This document shows positions 19,647-32,107 of a stretch of DNA of 64,000 nucleotides, piece after piece (the stretch's first letter is position 1; each line of letters starts with the position of its first letter). The translations under genes and the position numbers were made by a program. The notes beneath the pieces are model-generated. The model was not told the origin of the DNA, ran no database searches, and was given only the letters and a program-made list of their open reading frames with translations. This stretch comes from Saprolegnia diclina VS20. Its lineage: Eukaryota > Oomycota > Saprolegniomycetes > Saprolegniales > Saprolegniaceae. The stretch is taken from positions 261,593 to 325,592 of the forward strand of contig NW_008246104.1 of assembly GCF_000281045.1 (NCBI RefSeq), written 5' to 3'.

Positions 19647-22497
19647 ATGGCACGGCGTCGCGTCGAGATCAGCGTCCATGACCCGCTCGCGCAGGACGAC
19701 GACGCGCCGGACGAGGTGACCTTGAGCACGACGACCCACATGGAGATGACGCTGGACGAGATGAACATTGAGCTCGAGCTGCAGATCGACTCGGATGGCA
19801 TCGCGCGGTCCTTCTTCGAGTGCGCAGGTAGACGACGAAGAAGCATGCCATGGGTACCAAATATGATGACATGAGTAGCGGAAGGCAACGTCGAGACGCT
19901 TCGCATCCTCCTCATGACCGACCCGAGCGGCGAGCTCCTCAACTCGGTCGACGTTGACGGCTTCTCGGCGCTCATGATCGCCGCAGGTAGACAACAAGAA
20001 CCCTCCTCCATCTCTACGTCTCGGATCTCAACCATGATGCAGCGGAGGGCAACTCCGAGGTTGTTCTGGAGCTGCTTCGGCTCGGCGCGGATGCCAACCT
20101 GCGGACGTTTGAGCTCAAGAGCGCAGCGCTCCATTTTGCAGCCAAGGTCGCCCCTCCTTCCGACCTCGACCCTCACATACATGTAGAATGGCGACCCGGT
20201 CATCGTGGAAGAGATGTGCAACCATACCAAGCAGATTGACTTTTGGAATGTGAACGCAGGTAGACTCTCGTACCAATATGGTCCTAGGATGCATGGATAC
20301 GGTAGACACGCCGCTGGTGTGGGCCTGCATCGAAGGCCGGGACGAAGCCGTCCGCATCTTGCTCGACCATGGCGCTGATCCGCGCGTGAAGAACCACTTT
20401 GATGCGACGACGCTCATGTGCGCGACGATGCTGGGCGACGATGCGACCGAGGGCATCGATGCGTGCCGCAAGAACATTGTGGCCATGCTGCTCCAGGCGT
20501 GCGTCTTCAACTGATCAGTAAGGAGTGTTTCTACCTGGCACGCTAGGTGCCCCGAGATGGTCAACGCCCAGGACCGCGATGGGACGACCGCGATGCACTT
20601 GGCCGCGTCCTGCGGCTACCTGCAGTGCGTCCAAAAGCTCTTGGCGCACGGCGCCGACATTACGATTCGGAATGCGATTGGGCAAACGCCGCTCGAGGTA
20701 TGGCATGCCGTGTAGATGCATGCGATGATTCTAATAGGAGGCCGAGCTCACGGGGTGCAACGGCAGCGAGCGCTGTGTCGAGTACCTCCAGTCGCGCTGG
20801 CTTGTGCTTGAAGAGGAGGCCAAAGCCCGCATGATGACAATGCTCGAGATGGAAGACAGCCAAGCGACGACGACCCCAAAGAAAGCGAGCGCCAACAAAA
20901 AGAAAAAGAAGGCGAAAAAAGCTGCCCAGAAAAAGACCCGAGCCAAGAGCGCAGTGACGTTGGCGATCGACGGTCCGGACTCGGACGACGACGAAGATGC
21001 GACGATGGACACTCCCGCACCGTCGCCGACGCCTGCCACGTACTTCCTTCCATACTGCACAATGCACACGTAGTGGTATGCTAGGAAACCGTGCGAGACG
21101 GACGATGAGAACGCGATGGCGTGGACGACCGTGAGTCGCAAGCCTGCGCCAAGCGCCAAGACCGACAAGAAAAAGGACGGCGACGCGTCACCAACGGCCC
21201 CAAAGCTCGCGACGGCCACCAAGGCGCAGGCCAAGCCAACGACCCCCAAACGTCCGATGAAAGAGGTTGCGCCAACTCCCATGAAGACTGCTGTCGTGGC
21301 ACATACGCTGGAACCACCAACGACCGCCATCGATGCGCCCGATGCTCTAGAAGCTGTCGTCTCGGAAGCAGTCGTGCCAGAAGCCGACGTACCAGAAGTC
21401 GTCGTACCAGAAGTTGTCGGACACGAGACCATCGCACCAGAATCACCGGTGGCAGCGCCAGCCAGCCACAAGGACCCCACCAACGACTTCCCACCTGCAC
21501 GTGATAGCACGCTCCTCCAGAGTCCACCGATGGTCGAGAGCGAGTCGGAAGACGATGGGACACCGGATTTTCTCATGCGCTTGCCCTCGCTCGACGCGAC
21601 GCCGTCGTCGCCTGAGACGGCCCCCACGCCCTTCTCCACGAGTGATCACGTAAGCACCCTGTCGCCCGTGAGCCAGCTCTTCCAGCCGAGCTACACGCCA
21701 TCGCCGTTTCTTCGTCCTCGACCCATGGTAACACCTCATCTATTGGACCAAGTACTCACGCGGCATGTAGTGGGGACGCTTTAGTTCGTCCGAGGCACGG
21801 TCGTACCGTCGACAGCCCGTGTCTCGTGGTGTAACCAAGCCCAAACTCTCATGGCTCGACCCACTACCGGTTCACGTACGGGACGCACTTGGCATGCTTG
21901 CGTGCGGCTTTTGCGCCGATCTCGTCTCGGAGAACGTGCAATGCACGGCCTGCACGCAGCTCTACTGCCACCTCTGCGTCCCCGCGCCCACGTTTGCGTA
22001 CGCTATTTATTATCGAGATTTTACATCATTTGGTGTGTGGCGCTGTAGATGTGTGCGCTGCGGACACATTCTCATGCGCTCCGAGATGAAGCACAACGCG
22101 TTCGCACAGGCGCAAGCGGCGTCCGTCGGGCTCTTGGCGACGACGCCGTCGACGACGCCGGAGGACGCAACTCCGCGCCCGACGATCGACGAGCTGCAGA
22201 CACGCTTGTATGTGCAGGAGCCCATGGCCGAGCAGGTCGCGCTGCACCCAATGGGTCTTGTGCCGGGCCAAGACGCGTACTTGGCAACCTGCAGCATGGC
22301 CCAGCTCGACGTGCTGGAAGACCTCCACTACACGGTAGCTAACGACACCGATGCGCAACTGATAAGAGGGGTAGGGTCTCCGCGCCATCAACACGACGCG
22401 CATGGAGTGGATCCGCAGCCAAGAGCGCATGAAGTACGAAGAAGAGCTCAAGACGACGCAGAGCGTCTACTCGCTCTACCACCACCCACAACAATAG
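19647..22497 (+). CDS. Ankyrin-repeat protein with C-terminal cysteine-rich zinc finger
   Basis: Eleven exons: 19647-19827, 19879-19986, 20043-20146, 20187-20259, 20306-20498, 20547-20697, 20738-21039, 21085-21727, 21771-21997, 22049-22334 and 22375-22497; all junction phases agree and the product is 796 residues. Ankyrin repeats occupy about residues 60-260 (EGNVETLRILL, EGNSEVVLELLRLGADANLR, GRDEAVRILLDHGADPR, DGTTAMHLAASCGY). A Lys-rich stretch (NKKKKKAKKAAQKK) and a long low-complexity Pro/Thr/Val region follow. Near residue 630 a cysteine cluster CGFCADL ... CTACTQLYCHLC ... CVRCGH looks like a treble-clef (FYVE/RING-like) finger split by intron 21998-22048. Specific function is unknown; a scaffold or ubiquitin-related adaptor is possible. 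Intron 9 is 51 bp and in frame, so its retention would only add 17 residues. Confidence 0.82.
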
Positions 22498-22537
22498 CCA
22501 CAGACAACACAATAGAGCGTGCTCTGTACAACGATTA

Positions 22538-24626
22538 CTACAAGTGCACCGGCTTGGAGACGGTCGCGGGAAAGCCATTGCTTGCGCGTGGCAGCCGCGC
22601 CTGCGGTGGTCGCTCGAGCGCGTACCCGGAATGGCCCGTGTAGCGGTCGGACACGCGCTCCACGACTGGCGACGTGGGGTGGAGTGGCCCGGGGTACCGG
22701 TCGTAGGTCGGGTCCGAGTAGCGTTCGAGGGCCATCGGGCTCGTATCGGGCGACGCCCCGGGGTACCGTTCGAGGTCGTAGTTTTGCGGCACAGCCTGCG
22801 AGAGCTGGCCCATGCGTCTTGCGTGGTACTGGTACGCCTCTTGGAGCATTCGCACGCCGCGCTCGGCCTTCATGCGCTTCGCTTCGCGTGCGCGGTCCTT
22901 CATCTTGTTTAATAAATAGCTGCACAAGACAATATTAGCTCCACGGCCATGTCCACCCAAGTGTACCGGAAGGCGAGGACGACGTAGTCGCGTTCGCTCT
23001 CACAACTCATTTCGAGGTCGAGCGTCCGCGCCGCCGTAACGAGCGAGACGCAGTGCTTGGCATTCGACTTTGGCGCCAACCGCAGAAAGACCGGGGTGCC
23101 ATGCCCGAGCCGGAGCTCCTTGACCTAGTGCCCATTGGTGCATATCTTGTGGTCGACAAGAAGCATACCTCTTGGAGGAGGATTGAGCCGCCGCTCTTGC
23201 CCTTCCACGTCACCTCGCCGTACTTGTCGAGGCTCAGCTGTGTCTTGTGCGGCTTGCCCTTGCGGCCGTACTTGGCCACGACCAACGAGCCGAGCTTCTT
23301 CATGATGAGCGTCTCGACGTGCGCCGCCGCCTTCTTTTCATTCTCGTAAGCTTGGGCGACCATGAGATCAAAGCTCCGCCGCAGCCTAGACGATATGAGC
23401 TACCTACGATCGTATCGTCCATTCTTGTACCAGTCGCACTCGAGCGGGTTGCGCACAACCAGGTCGAGCGACCGTGTCGGCGTAATGAGCGAGAGGCAGC
23501 AGCGCGGGTCCAACGGCGTTGCCTTCTTGTCGGCCTTGGCAGCAGCTTTGCGGAGCACCTCGGACGCAAAGCCAGTCTGCACGGCAATGACTGTCGAGAG
23601 CGAAATGCTCTTCTCCTTCTTCTTTGTGAGCGGGTGCAGCACGTTCTGGAGCTGCATGCCGAGCTTGGGCGTCCACCGGATCGTGTCAGCGTTCTCAACA
23701 ATGAGCTGCGTGGCGTGCGGCGACCCTTTCCGGCCGTACTTGACTACGTTGAGGCCCGAGACGCACTGGACAGCGATGCGAAACTCGGTCAGCTTCCGCC
23801 CGAGCTGGTCGCGCAGTACGGCTTGGGCGTCCGAACGCTGCTTGGCTTCGCGAATAATGTATTGACAAATGAGCCACCGCAACGAGTGGGCTTCGAGCGC
23901 TAATCACACAACTTGACGCGAGGCCGACGACGAGGATGTACCTGTGAGCTGCTTGCGCTGCACGCCGTACGCCACGTAGCTAAAGTACGACGGCGCCCAC
24001 TTGCACGAGAGACAGTCGATCATGTTGGCGCGGATGACGGCCCGGACGATCGCGCTGCCGTGGCGACCCGAGAGGAGGCGGCGCGGGTCCATGTGTACGT
24101 CCCGCAGGCGCACCAACGCATTTGGCTCGCGCAATTCTTGGTCGTCGTCGCTGTCGTCGTCGACATCAAACGACCGAAGCTTGGCGCGCGGCGAAAAGAC
24201 CTTGACGGCGAGCGCGACATTCCCCGCGGGCGACGACACGAGCGAGAAGCTCGAGCTCGACGACGCCGACGACGTCTTGCGTTCGCGCGACTCGTCAAAG
24301 AGGCGGACGGCGCGGCTGCGTAGCGTCTCTTTCAGTGCGCGGAGGTGGTTCTCACGCTTCCCGCTGAGCGGCTTGGCTGGGTTCTCACTTGCGAGCACGA
24401 CGGTCTTCATGTGGTCACGGCTGCCTCGCCGAAAGACGTCAAAGACAGAGGTGGCAGGTTTGGGGACAGAGGGAGTCGTTGTGGAGCGGGGCGTCTCGCC
24501 GGCCTAGACAACTGAGAACTTATTGGTCCCGTAGTCGATTCGACCAGCTCGCACCTCCTTCTCTTGCTCCCACGGCGGGCGTCGACTCGGAAATGCTGCG
24601 CTTTTTATGGTTTCGTGTCTCTCCAT
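22538..24626 (-). CDS. Protein with repeated PH-like (PLC/PRAF-type) modules
   Basis: Six exons on the minus strand: 24626-24555, 24503-23942, 23899-23431, 23385-23169, 23124-22967 and 22919-22538 (introns 42-51 bp), 619 residues. Two clear modules begin VVKYGRKGSPHATQL (about residue 270) and VVAKYGRKGKPHKTQL (about 400); each ends in a [TA][PA]xR[ST]LDL block and an acidic/aromatic helix. This matches the PH domain form in which a [KR]xGxxGxPH start and a RSLDL end frame the fold. A third, weaker module may start at FRRGSRDHMKTVVLA. The tail (residues 495-619) is basic, then Pro/Tyr-rich with repeated ERYxxPxYDRYPGP-like units. The first exon (MERHETIKS) is inferred; a start at 24410 is the alternative. 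Lipid or protein binding is likely; the exact role is unknown. Confidence 0.72.
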
Positions 24627-26093
24627 ACAAACACCAAGACAACATAAACCCGACGCAATTAAGCGCTGCGTGCCACGCTGGCGACGCCGCCGTTATCCGG
24701 ACGACCATACAAAAGGGCAATGTGTGTATCCGGACAACCCGATCTTCCATGTGGTCAGTGGGATCGAAAGCGTTCGACGGCCTGTCCACCTGCAATGCTC
24801 ATCCGCGCAGGAACAGCCAGCGTAGCAAGCTGAGAAAGCTATGCACGAGACACCAAGCAAGGCTGCCAAGGGCTAAGATTGGGAAGGCGCTACGAGAGAT
24901 GCAGGTGCCACGAGCGCGATCGATCTGGCCCTATCTCGCATCTATCCATTTACTCTTGTCGTCGGCGCTCCATCATCCGCACGCGCACTCGACGGTGGTT
25001 GATTGGTTGGTCCACACAGCGTCGCTGGCGTCACACTCGTTACGCCTCCAGGCGGCGTCGGCATGTAGCGCGATCTCAAGACGCGGTTGGCTTTGCAGTG
25101 CTTACCGGATCGACAGATAGTACTTGGCACAAGCACGGTGGGGATGAGCCACTCCGACAGCCTCGTTATGACACCATGAGGGTCCCGTGCATACGACATT
25201 GCGGCGTCGGCCGTGTGTCTTTTCGCAGCTACGAGAGGAGACGCTTGCCTTGGTCGAGCAGCAAGGTGACGGGAGCCACTTCAACGCGGGCTCGCGCCGG
25301 CGGCGTTCGTGGAACGTTGTCGATCTTTGCCGAGCTAATGGCGATGACGGCCCGTGACGCGTCGTCCACAGTGCGAATGTCGCTGGTCGCCACGAACGAC
25401 ACCTGCAGAGCGCACCCACCCAAGCTTGAACTTCTAAGTTGATGGCGCTTGGTAGCGTACGGTATATGGACTGGCATGATACTAGGTACTGGTACAAACT
25501 GCCGAATACACTGTACGCACCGCTCGATGGAGAGGCGGAATCAAGGGTCGAGCTTCCAGCGGCTTCGTATCGAGGGAAGATGAGGAGTTTCAAGGTTTCA
25601 GGCGGACAGGATACAGGCCGCGGCGCCCACCAGAGTCCGTCCATCAACGTACACCGTTGCGATCGTCTCCACTGTGACTGCGACGAGCCTCGCGAGGGCC
25701 GGGGCACACCGCTTTTTGCAACTAAAATACGAACGAGAGGGACAATAGTCGTTGTCACGTGGCGTAACCCTAGCCCTTTCTTTGGACTCTAGCACATAAG
25801 TGTCCTAGCTAGTGTACTGTAGTAGAAGTCTAGTGCATCAATGTGTCAACAACTCGCAGGACACATCGTCGTGCAGGATGGTGGCCTGGATCCCGATACG
25901 TCCAAGGTTGATGTGTTCTCCGCCCGCCGCTCGATCTGTCATTTGACAACCAAGTCATCATTCGGCTCTTCTTCTCGACGAGGCGCCAACGTCGGCCAGT
26001 GCAAAACGGCGATGCGCTGGGCGGAGACCCCTCGCCGTCCGTTTCCAGAGAAGCCGCAACGCCTCAGTCACTTTAGCTTTGGTTGCTGGACGC
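24627..26093. other. Divergent intergenic region, 1.47 kb
   Basis: Lies between divergent genes starting at 24626 and 26094. Two TATCCGGAC sites (24694-24702 and 24727-24735) lie 68-109 bp upstream of the PH-module gene. Minus-strand frames between 25102 and 25758 are open but have no recognisable domain, and I do not call a gene. Confidence 0.4.
24694..24735 (+). promoter_or_regulatory. Two TATCCGGAC elements
   Basis: TATCCGGAC at 24694-24702 and 24727-24735, 33 bp apart, upstream of the minus-strand gene starting at 24626 (so in reverse orientation to it). Confidence 0.45.
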
Positions 26094-28879
26094 ATGCGCC
26101 TCGTGCTGCTCGCCGCGACGGTCGCCGCTGCCTTGCACCCGCGGTCGCTCGCCGACAGTAATGACATGCCGTTCGTCAACAATGCAAGCGCGTCGGCGGC
26201 CATGGACGTCGGCCACAACGTGCTCAGCACCATCACCAAGCTCCGCGGCGGCGACCACGCCTTTTACACCTCGCTCTACACGGCGCTGCAGATCACGTAC
26301 TGCGACTACCTCTCCAACACGGACCGCCACGCCCCCGGCGACGAGCCGCTCGCGACGTGGCCGAGCAACATGCACAGCGACATGGCCGTGCCGCCGTATT
26401 ATCGCTTCGTCGCCAGCTCGCACCCGAACGCGCTCGTCGATAAGAACGGAGATTGTCTTCGTCTTGCGTCGCCGCCGGCCGCCGTCGCCGCCCAGTACCA
26501 GCGCGGCTACTGCGAAGTGATTGCCAACTGCTACTGGTCGCCACTGCAGTTTGCCGACTCGCCGGACCGCGTGCCAGTGTACGCGACCAACCAGGCCGCG
26601 TCACCGCCGAGTGGCGCCATGACGCTACCGCAAGCGACCGCGACGCTTCAGAAATGGGCCCAGAGCACCGCGTACTTTGTCGCGCCGCCGATCATCCTTG
26701 GCGTCCTCTGCTTTCTATGCTGCCTCCTCTTTCTCCTCTGTCGCTGCTGCTGCAACCGATGCGGCGGCCGCAACGCCAAGCCGGCGGGCTACTCGCGCAT
26801 GGAGCGCGGCCTTCCGATCGGGTTCTTCCTCCTCTTTGCCGGTGCGATTGCTGGCGTCGCGATCGCGAGTTTGCTCTACTACAACGTCATTACGAGCGAA
26901 ATTGGGTCGCTCTTTACGACAACGCTGACGACGATCTCGGGGCTTGTGTCGTGGGTGCACGCGGTCGCAGCACCGCTCGTGCACCTTCGGGACACGGTCG
27001 TGACGTCGGCCGACGCCATCAGCGTGAAACTCAACAACTCGGATTTCATTGCGAATGGCCTCAACGGCCTCGTGCAGCAGCTTGAAGCGTACGTACGCTC
27101 GACCTCTCAATCTTATTCGGCGACTTTGCTGTAGATTTGAGAACCAAACGTACAACGTGGTGCTCCCCCATGGCTGCGTTGTCGGCTCCGATCTTATTTG
27201 TATTCCATGCGATGTGTGTACGTCCATCAACGTCCAAGTGTCGGACGCGGTGAACCAAATGCAGTCGGCGGCCGGTGCAGGCATTACGACGCTTCAGAGC
27301 ACGCGGTACAGCCACCAGTACCGTTCATGCCAGGACAGTATTGGTCTAGGTCGTCGCTGCTCTCGATGCTCGTCAACTCCAAGGACACGATCAAGAGCAC
27401 AGTCAACAACGTTGTCGTTGGCGTCGTCTTGCTCTCCGATATGGCCGGCAACGCAACGCTGCAAGTCGATTCGTACTCGACGACGTGGCAGAACCAGTCG
27501 CTCGCACGCCAAGCCGGGATCCTCGTGCTCTTTGTATTTGCGATTGTCGTGATTGCAGTCGGTGTCCTTGGCATCTGCTTTGGGCTGACACCGCTCCGGT
27601 GCCTCGCCATCATCCTCCACATCGCGTACCTCTTGGGTACGTCCGTTTCGGTCGCGACGTGGGACGATGCAGTCGGTGTGTAGGGTTTATCACGCTTCTG
27701 CTCACGTTTATTATCTCGGCCATCTTTATCGCAGTGAGCATCCTCATGGGCGACGTGTGCCAGCTCACATTGCTTCTCGCCCAAGACTGGACGCCGATCC
27801 TCGGGCAGTCGTCGGGCCGCGGCTTCAACGCGTGCTTCCGGAACCAGTCGCTCATCGATGCCACGGACATGCAGTCGAGTCTCGCGTTCGCCAACAACAT
27901 TACGATTCCGTCGTTGAATCTCTCGTCCATGCTCCAATTTACGTCCCTCAGCGCTTTTGCTGACACGATTTTGGCGGTCGGTTTGGTTTGTATCGATGTA
28001 TCCAGTGTCTCACGCGACAACGTAGACCAACACGAGCACGTTTCAAGTCGACCCGGCGCTGCTGCCGACGTTCCTCTCGGTCCTCAACGACTTTACGAGT
28101 CAGAGCTACATTACGTCGACGCAATCTGCCGCGGTCGCCGCGTCGTGCACCGTCAATGACGGCAACTTTGCGCTGCAAAATCCAACGACGCCGTGGCTCT
28201 TGCGTGGTAGCGCTGCGCTCACCAACCCCGTCCAGGATGTGGCCTCCATGTACCTTCCGTACCGCAACCCGTGCGCTGGCGTCCTGCACCCCGTCTGCGG
28301 CCACAACACGCTGTGTCCGTACGACAGCTTCCTTGTCGAGATCGTCTCCAACGTACGACCTGTTATGTGATGTTGCATATACTACATCCCAACACGTAGA
28401 TGAGTGCGCTCATTCGGGTGACTGCCGACGCCAAGACGTTTGTCGACGACATGCACGTGTCGATGCTGGCGCTGGAGAACGCCACGAGTACCTTCTCGGT
28501 CCTACGATGCCCAACACCTCTATATACTCAAGTCAGCGGGTAGGGCCAAGTGACCAACTTGAGCTCGACGCTCAACGAGATTGGAAGCGATCTGCAAGCC
28601 TCGCTCGTTCGCGACGTGCGTGCGTTCGAGACGACCATGAACTGCACGTTCGTGGCGCACGACTACAACCGCTTTTACGTCGCCCTCTGCGGTATGTCAA
28701 CAGTCAAGTACATTTGACAAGCCTGCGTAGGTACGGTGACGCCCGCGCTGCTCATGATCTCGCTCTGCCTCTTTCTGCTCGGCTTATTCTTGATCCCGAT
28801 CAACGTGACGCTCATCATTCTCACCAAGCGGCTTCGGTCGCCCCACGTGGTGACACCGACGGAAACCAAACTCAAGTAA
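26094..28879 (+). CDS. Prominin-like pentaspan membrane protein A
   Basis: Eight exons: 26094-27088, 27135-27305, 27350-27636, 27684-27976, 28026-28352, 28400-28498, 28544-28691 and 28731-28879; 822 residues. A signal peptide (MRLVLLAATVAAALHPRSLA) is followed by about 175 extracellular residues, a first membrane segment (about 196-216) ending in the cysteine cluster CRCCCNRCGGRN, and a second at 241-263. A loop leads to two more hydrophobic segments (VLFVFAIVVIAVGVLGICFG and ITLLLTFIISAIFIAVSILM), a second large loop, and a last segment near the C-terminus (LLMISLCLFLLGLFLIPINV). This order, with cysteines right after the first segment, is the prominin topology. Animal prominins mark plasma-membrane protrusions and cilia and bind cholesterol. 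The assignment is by topology and motif, not close sequence identity. It is tail to tail with paralog B. Confidence 0.75.
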
Positions 28880-28915
28880 AAACGAATATGAATTGGATTT
28901 CTTTATCTAAAGTTC

Positions 28916-31764
28916 CTACTTGAGATCGTTCTCGGCGACGACGGGCGAGTGGCCGTGCTTGTGCCGAAGCCGCTTGACCTACGAACCCGTGATGGTTTTC
29001 GAACGCACAAAAGAGTGTACCATGATGATGAGCGTGATGTTGATCGGGATGAGGAAGACGCCCATGAGGAAGAGGAAGAGCGCGATCATAAGGAACGACG
29101 GCGTCATGTAGCCGCAGAGCTGCTCCGTGAGCGCAAAGTACGTCGTCGCGACAAACGTGCAGTACGCCTCGCTCTTGATCGTGTTGACGTCCTTGATGAG
29201 CGTGTTCTGGAGTGACGACGAGATGTCATTCATCGTGTCGGAGAGCGTCGAGACGTTGGTCTTGAACGTGCCAATGTACGTCTGGAGGTTGGTCATGTTT
29301 GTCTTCATGTCGGCAACAAACTGCGTCGACTGCAACGCAATGGTCTGGAGCGTCGTCACCTAACCCCAGCCTTCATTCGCCACTGTCGAGATCAGTTGGA
29401 CATACGTTTTGCCACAGCTGCACAATGTAGTCTTGGTACAAGCACGGCGTGTTGCTCGACGTGACGCATGTACCGGTTGGCGGCGCCGGACACGCGCCGA
29501 CCTACACCCCATGTCGTTTCGATCAGATACCTTGTTGCATCTCACTGTCAGTGTACCGTCGCCGGCGAATACTTGGTGGTCATGTAGTGTTCGGGCGTCT
29601 CGTTGGGCTGCGTGTCGCTGTTGGCGCTCCATGGCGTAAAGATGTTGGTGAGCGTATAGGCGCCGCCGGTCGCGTGGCACCCGCCCACATGGATCGACGA
29701 GTTGCCGTTGAGCGCATCGAGGAAGAGGCCTGTGAACGTCGGGTCCAACTTGAACGTGTTTGTCGAAACGCCGTTGATACTCGTTGCGAACGAGTCGAAG
29801 GCGGAAAAGTCGAGCATTTTGCTTAAATCGAGCGTCGGGAACGAAATGTCGGTGGCAAAGGCAAAGCTCGACGTGAGGTTAAACGCGTCAATGAGCGACT
29901 CGTTGGCATGGAAGCACGCGTTCATGCCCGACGCTTGGTCGCCAAAGACCGTGGTCCAGTCGCCGGCCGCGATCGCTTGCAGCTTGCAGACGTCGACGAG
30001 GAGGAGGCTGAAGGCGATAAAGACGATCGAGAGGATGAACGTGACGATGATCGCGATGAACCCGACAATGTACGCGAGGTGCATGATGATCACGAGCACG
30101 CGGAGGGGCGTCAAGCCAAAGAGGACGCCGAGGAGGCCGAGCGCAATCGTCACAATCGCCAACGCGAAAAGCGCGAGAAACGCAGCTTGGGAGATCGTGC
30201 CATTGCTGTCCCAGCTCGACTGGATGTCCAAGATGAGCTTGTTTTGGTCGTTGATCTGCGCTTGGAGCTGCGTGTTGGTCGTCGTGACGCCCGAGACAAA
30301 GCTGGAAATCGTGCCACTGGCCGACACGAGAAGCTTCATAATGTTCGTGCGCGCGTCCGCCAGCTCTACATGTCGATATGAAAACAATATTACGAAGCAG
30401 GAGAGAGCTTACCCGAGACGCCCGAGCCCGCCACCGAGTTCATTTGGTCGCGCGCCGTACCCACTTGCTGGCTAATCGTCGTGCACGCATCGCAGGGGGT
30501 GCAAAACCGGTCCGTGCCGACCGTGCAACCGCGCGGCAGCGTAACGTCGGCGGTGTTGGTGGCGAACTCGCCGAGTCGGAGTACAATGCCGTTGAGACCG
30601 TCCCCGATAAAGGCCGAGCCCGCGAGCTGCGCATCAATCTACAACCAGATCGGAGTTGGCGACGGTCATGTGAGATCGACAATATATTTGTACACTGGAG
30701 GCGGACGACTCGACCGTGCCGGCAATGTCCACGAGAGGCGCCAGCAGCTTGGCGATCCAGTCGACGATTTGAGTGATGAGCCCGAGAGCAATGGTGAAAA
30801 TGTTCTATCACGATGAAAACGTGAGACCAAGTGCGATTTGCCAGGATAGCGAATGGATGGCGTACGCTCACAGAGGTCGTAATGACCGTCGAGTAGACAT
30901 AGGCGAGGCCCGCGAGCACGACAATCGCAATGGAGAACATGAGGTAGAACACGATCGGTAACGCCTTCTCGCTGCACGAGTAGCCACCAGGCTTGCCGTT
31001 GCGGCCGCCGCACCGGTTGCAGCAGCAGCGGCACAAAATGAAGAGAAGGATCGTGAGGATGCTCAGAATGAGCAAAATCGCCGACGGAATGATGCACGCG
31101 CCAAAGCCCTTGACCCACGTCGTGAGCGTCTCCTTTGCAGCTTCGTACGTCATGGCACCGGACGGTGGCTGCACGGCTTGGTTGACCGAGTACACGGGCA
31201 CGCGGTCCGTCAAGGCGGTCGGATCGATCGCGCGCCAGTAACAGTTGACTTTGACTTCGCACATGCCAGCGTTGTACTGACTCAAGACGTTGGCGGGCGG
31301 GTTGGCTACGCGAATGCACTTGCTGTTGCTGTCCTTGAGCGCATAGTCGCTCGACGCCGACACAAACCTACGCGCCGTGAGCCCGCTTGCTCGAAACGTC
31401 GAGAGAGCTCGTACCGAAAATACGGCAAGATCTTATCGTCAGCGCCCGTGTACACCATGTTGGCTTCGGCCGACTTGGCATCGTGGCTGTCGGACGCAAC
31501 GTTGAATTCGCAAAGTGCAATCTGGATCGCGTTGTAGAGCTTGTTGTAATAGTCCGCGGCGCCCGCGCCGCGGAGGTTGGTGAGGAATTTTTGAAAGTCG
31601 ACACTCGCATTGCGCGCCTTGTCCATCGTATCGTTGCTGATCGACGGGGCCTTGATCTCGCCGAGCGACCGCGTCTCCATGTAATGGTTGGTCGACTCGT
31701 GACGCAGCGACGCATTCGTGGCCGCCAACACGGCGGCGACGACGAGTGCGCGAACCCCAACCAT
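28916..31764 (-). CDS. Prominin-like pentaspan membrane protein B
   Basis: Eight exons on the minus strand: 31764-31415, 31367-30872, 30804-30694, 30638-30413, 30365-29557, 29501-29406, 29359-29021 and 28978-28916; introns 42-67 bp, 829 residues. It has the same plan as protein A: signal peptide (MVGVRALVVAAVLAATNAS), CRCCCNRCGGRNGKPGGYS after the first membrane segment, two middle segments (FLALFALAIVTIALGLLGVL, FIAIIVTFILSIVFIAFSLL), and a final segment ending PINITLIIMVKRLR. The last intron is placed by matching VKRLRHKHGHSP to TKRLRSPHVV in A. N-glycosylation sequons are frequent in the loops (for example NESL, NGNSS). Its stop is 36 bp from that of A, so their 3' UTRs probably overlap. 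Confidence 0.75.
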
Positions 31765-32107
31765 GGACGAGGTCTTCTTGATTCGATACGGAGCAACGAA
31801 AAGCCGAAGTGCTGGCCTTTCTCAGTGGGCATTTTAGCTCCGCAATGGCGGCCCGGCTAAAGATACACGGCTTAAATTAGCCCACCGCAAAAATATACTG
31901 CAGCGCGACGAACGAGAGATGGTATTTATACCCTTGGGGCGGCTCGACATACGAACCCGCCCTAGGAACGCCGTCGCTGGGACTCTGGTGTGTGAAAATC
32001 CTCCATTCAATTTGAATTATCAGCGCTTCCGGCATCCTTTGTTTGGTGGAATCAGACATCACTGATTGGGTAACAGTATCCGGAATCGCAGCGCGTTCTG
32101 CCACGTC
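31765..32107. promoter_or_regulatory. Upstream region of prominin-like gene B
   Basis: 343 bp between the prominin-like gene start (31764) and the 3' end of the IQ-motif gene, both on the minus strand. It contains TATCCGGA at 32077-32084. Confidence 0.4.

Noticed and set aside
25102..25758. 218-aa minus-strand open frame between the PH-module and prominin-like genes
   Set aside because: No motif, no consistent splice pattern, and composition typical of shadow frames; a decayed gene cannot be excluded.
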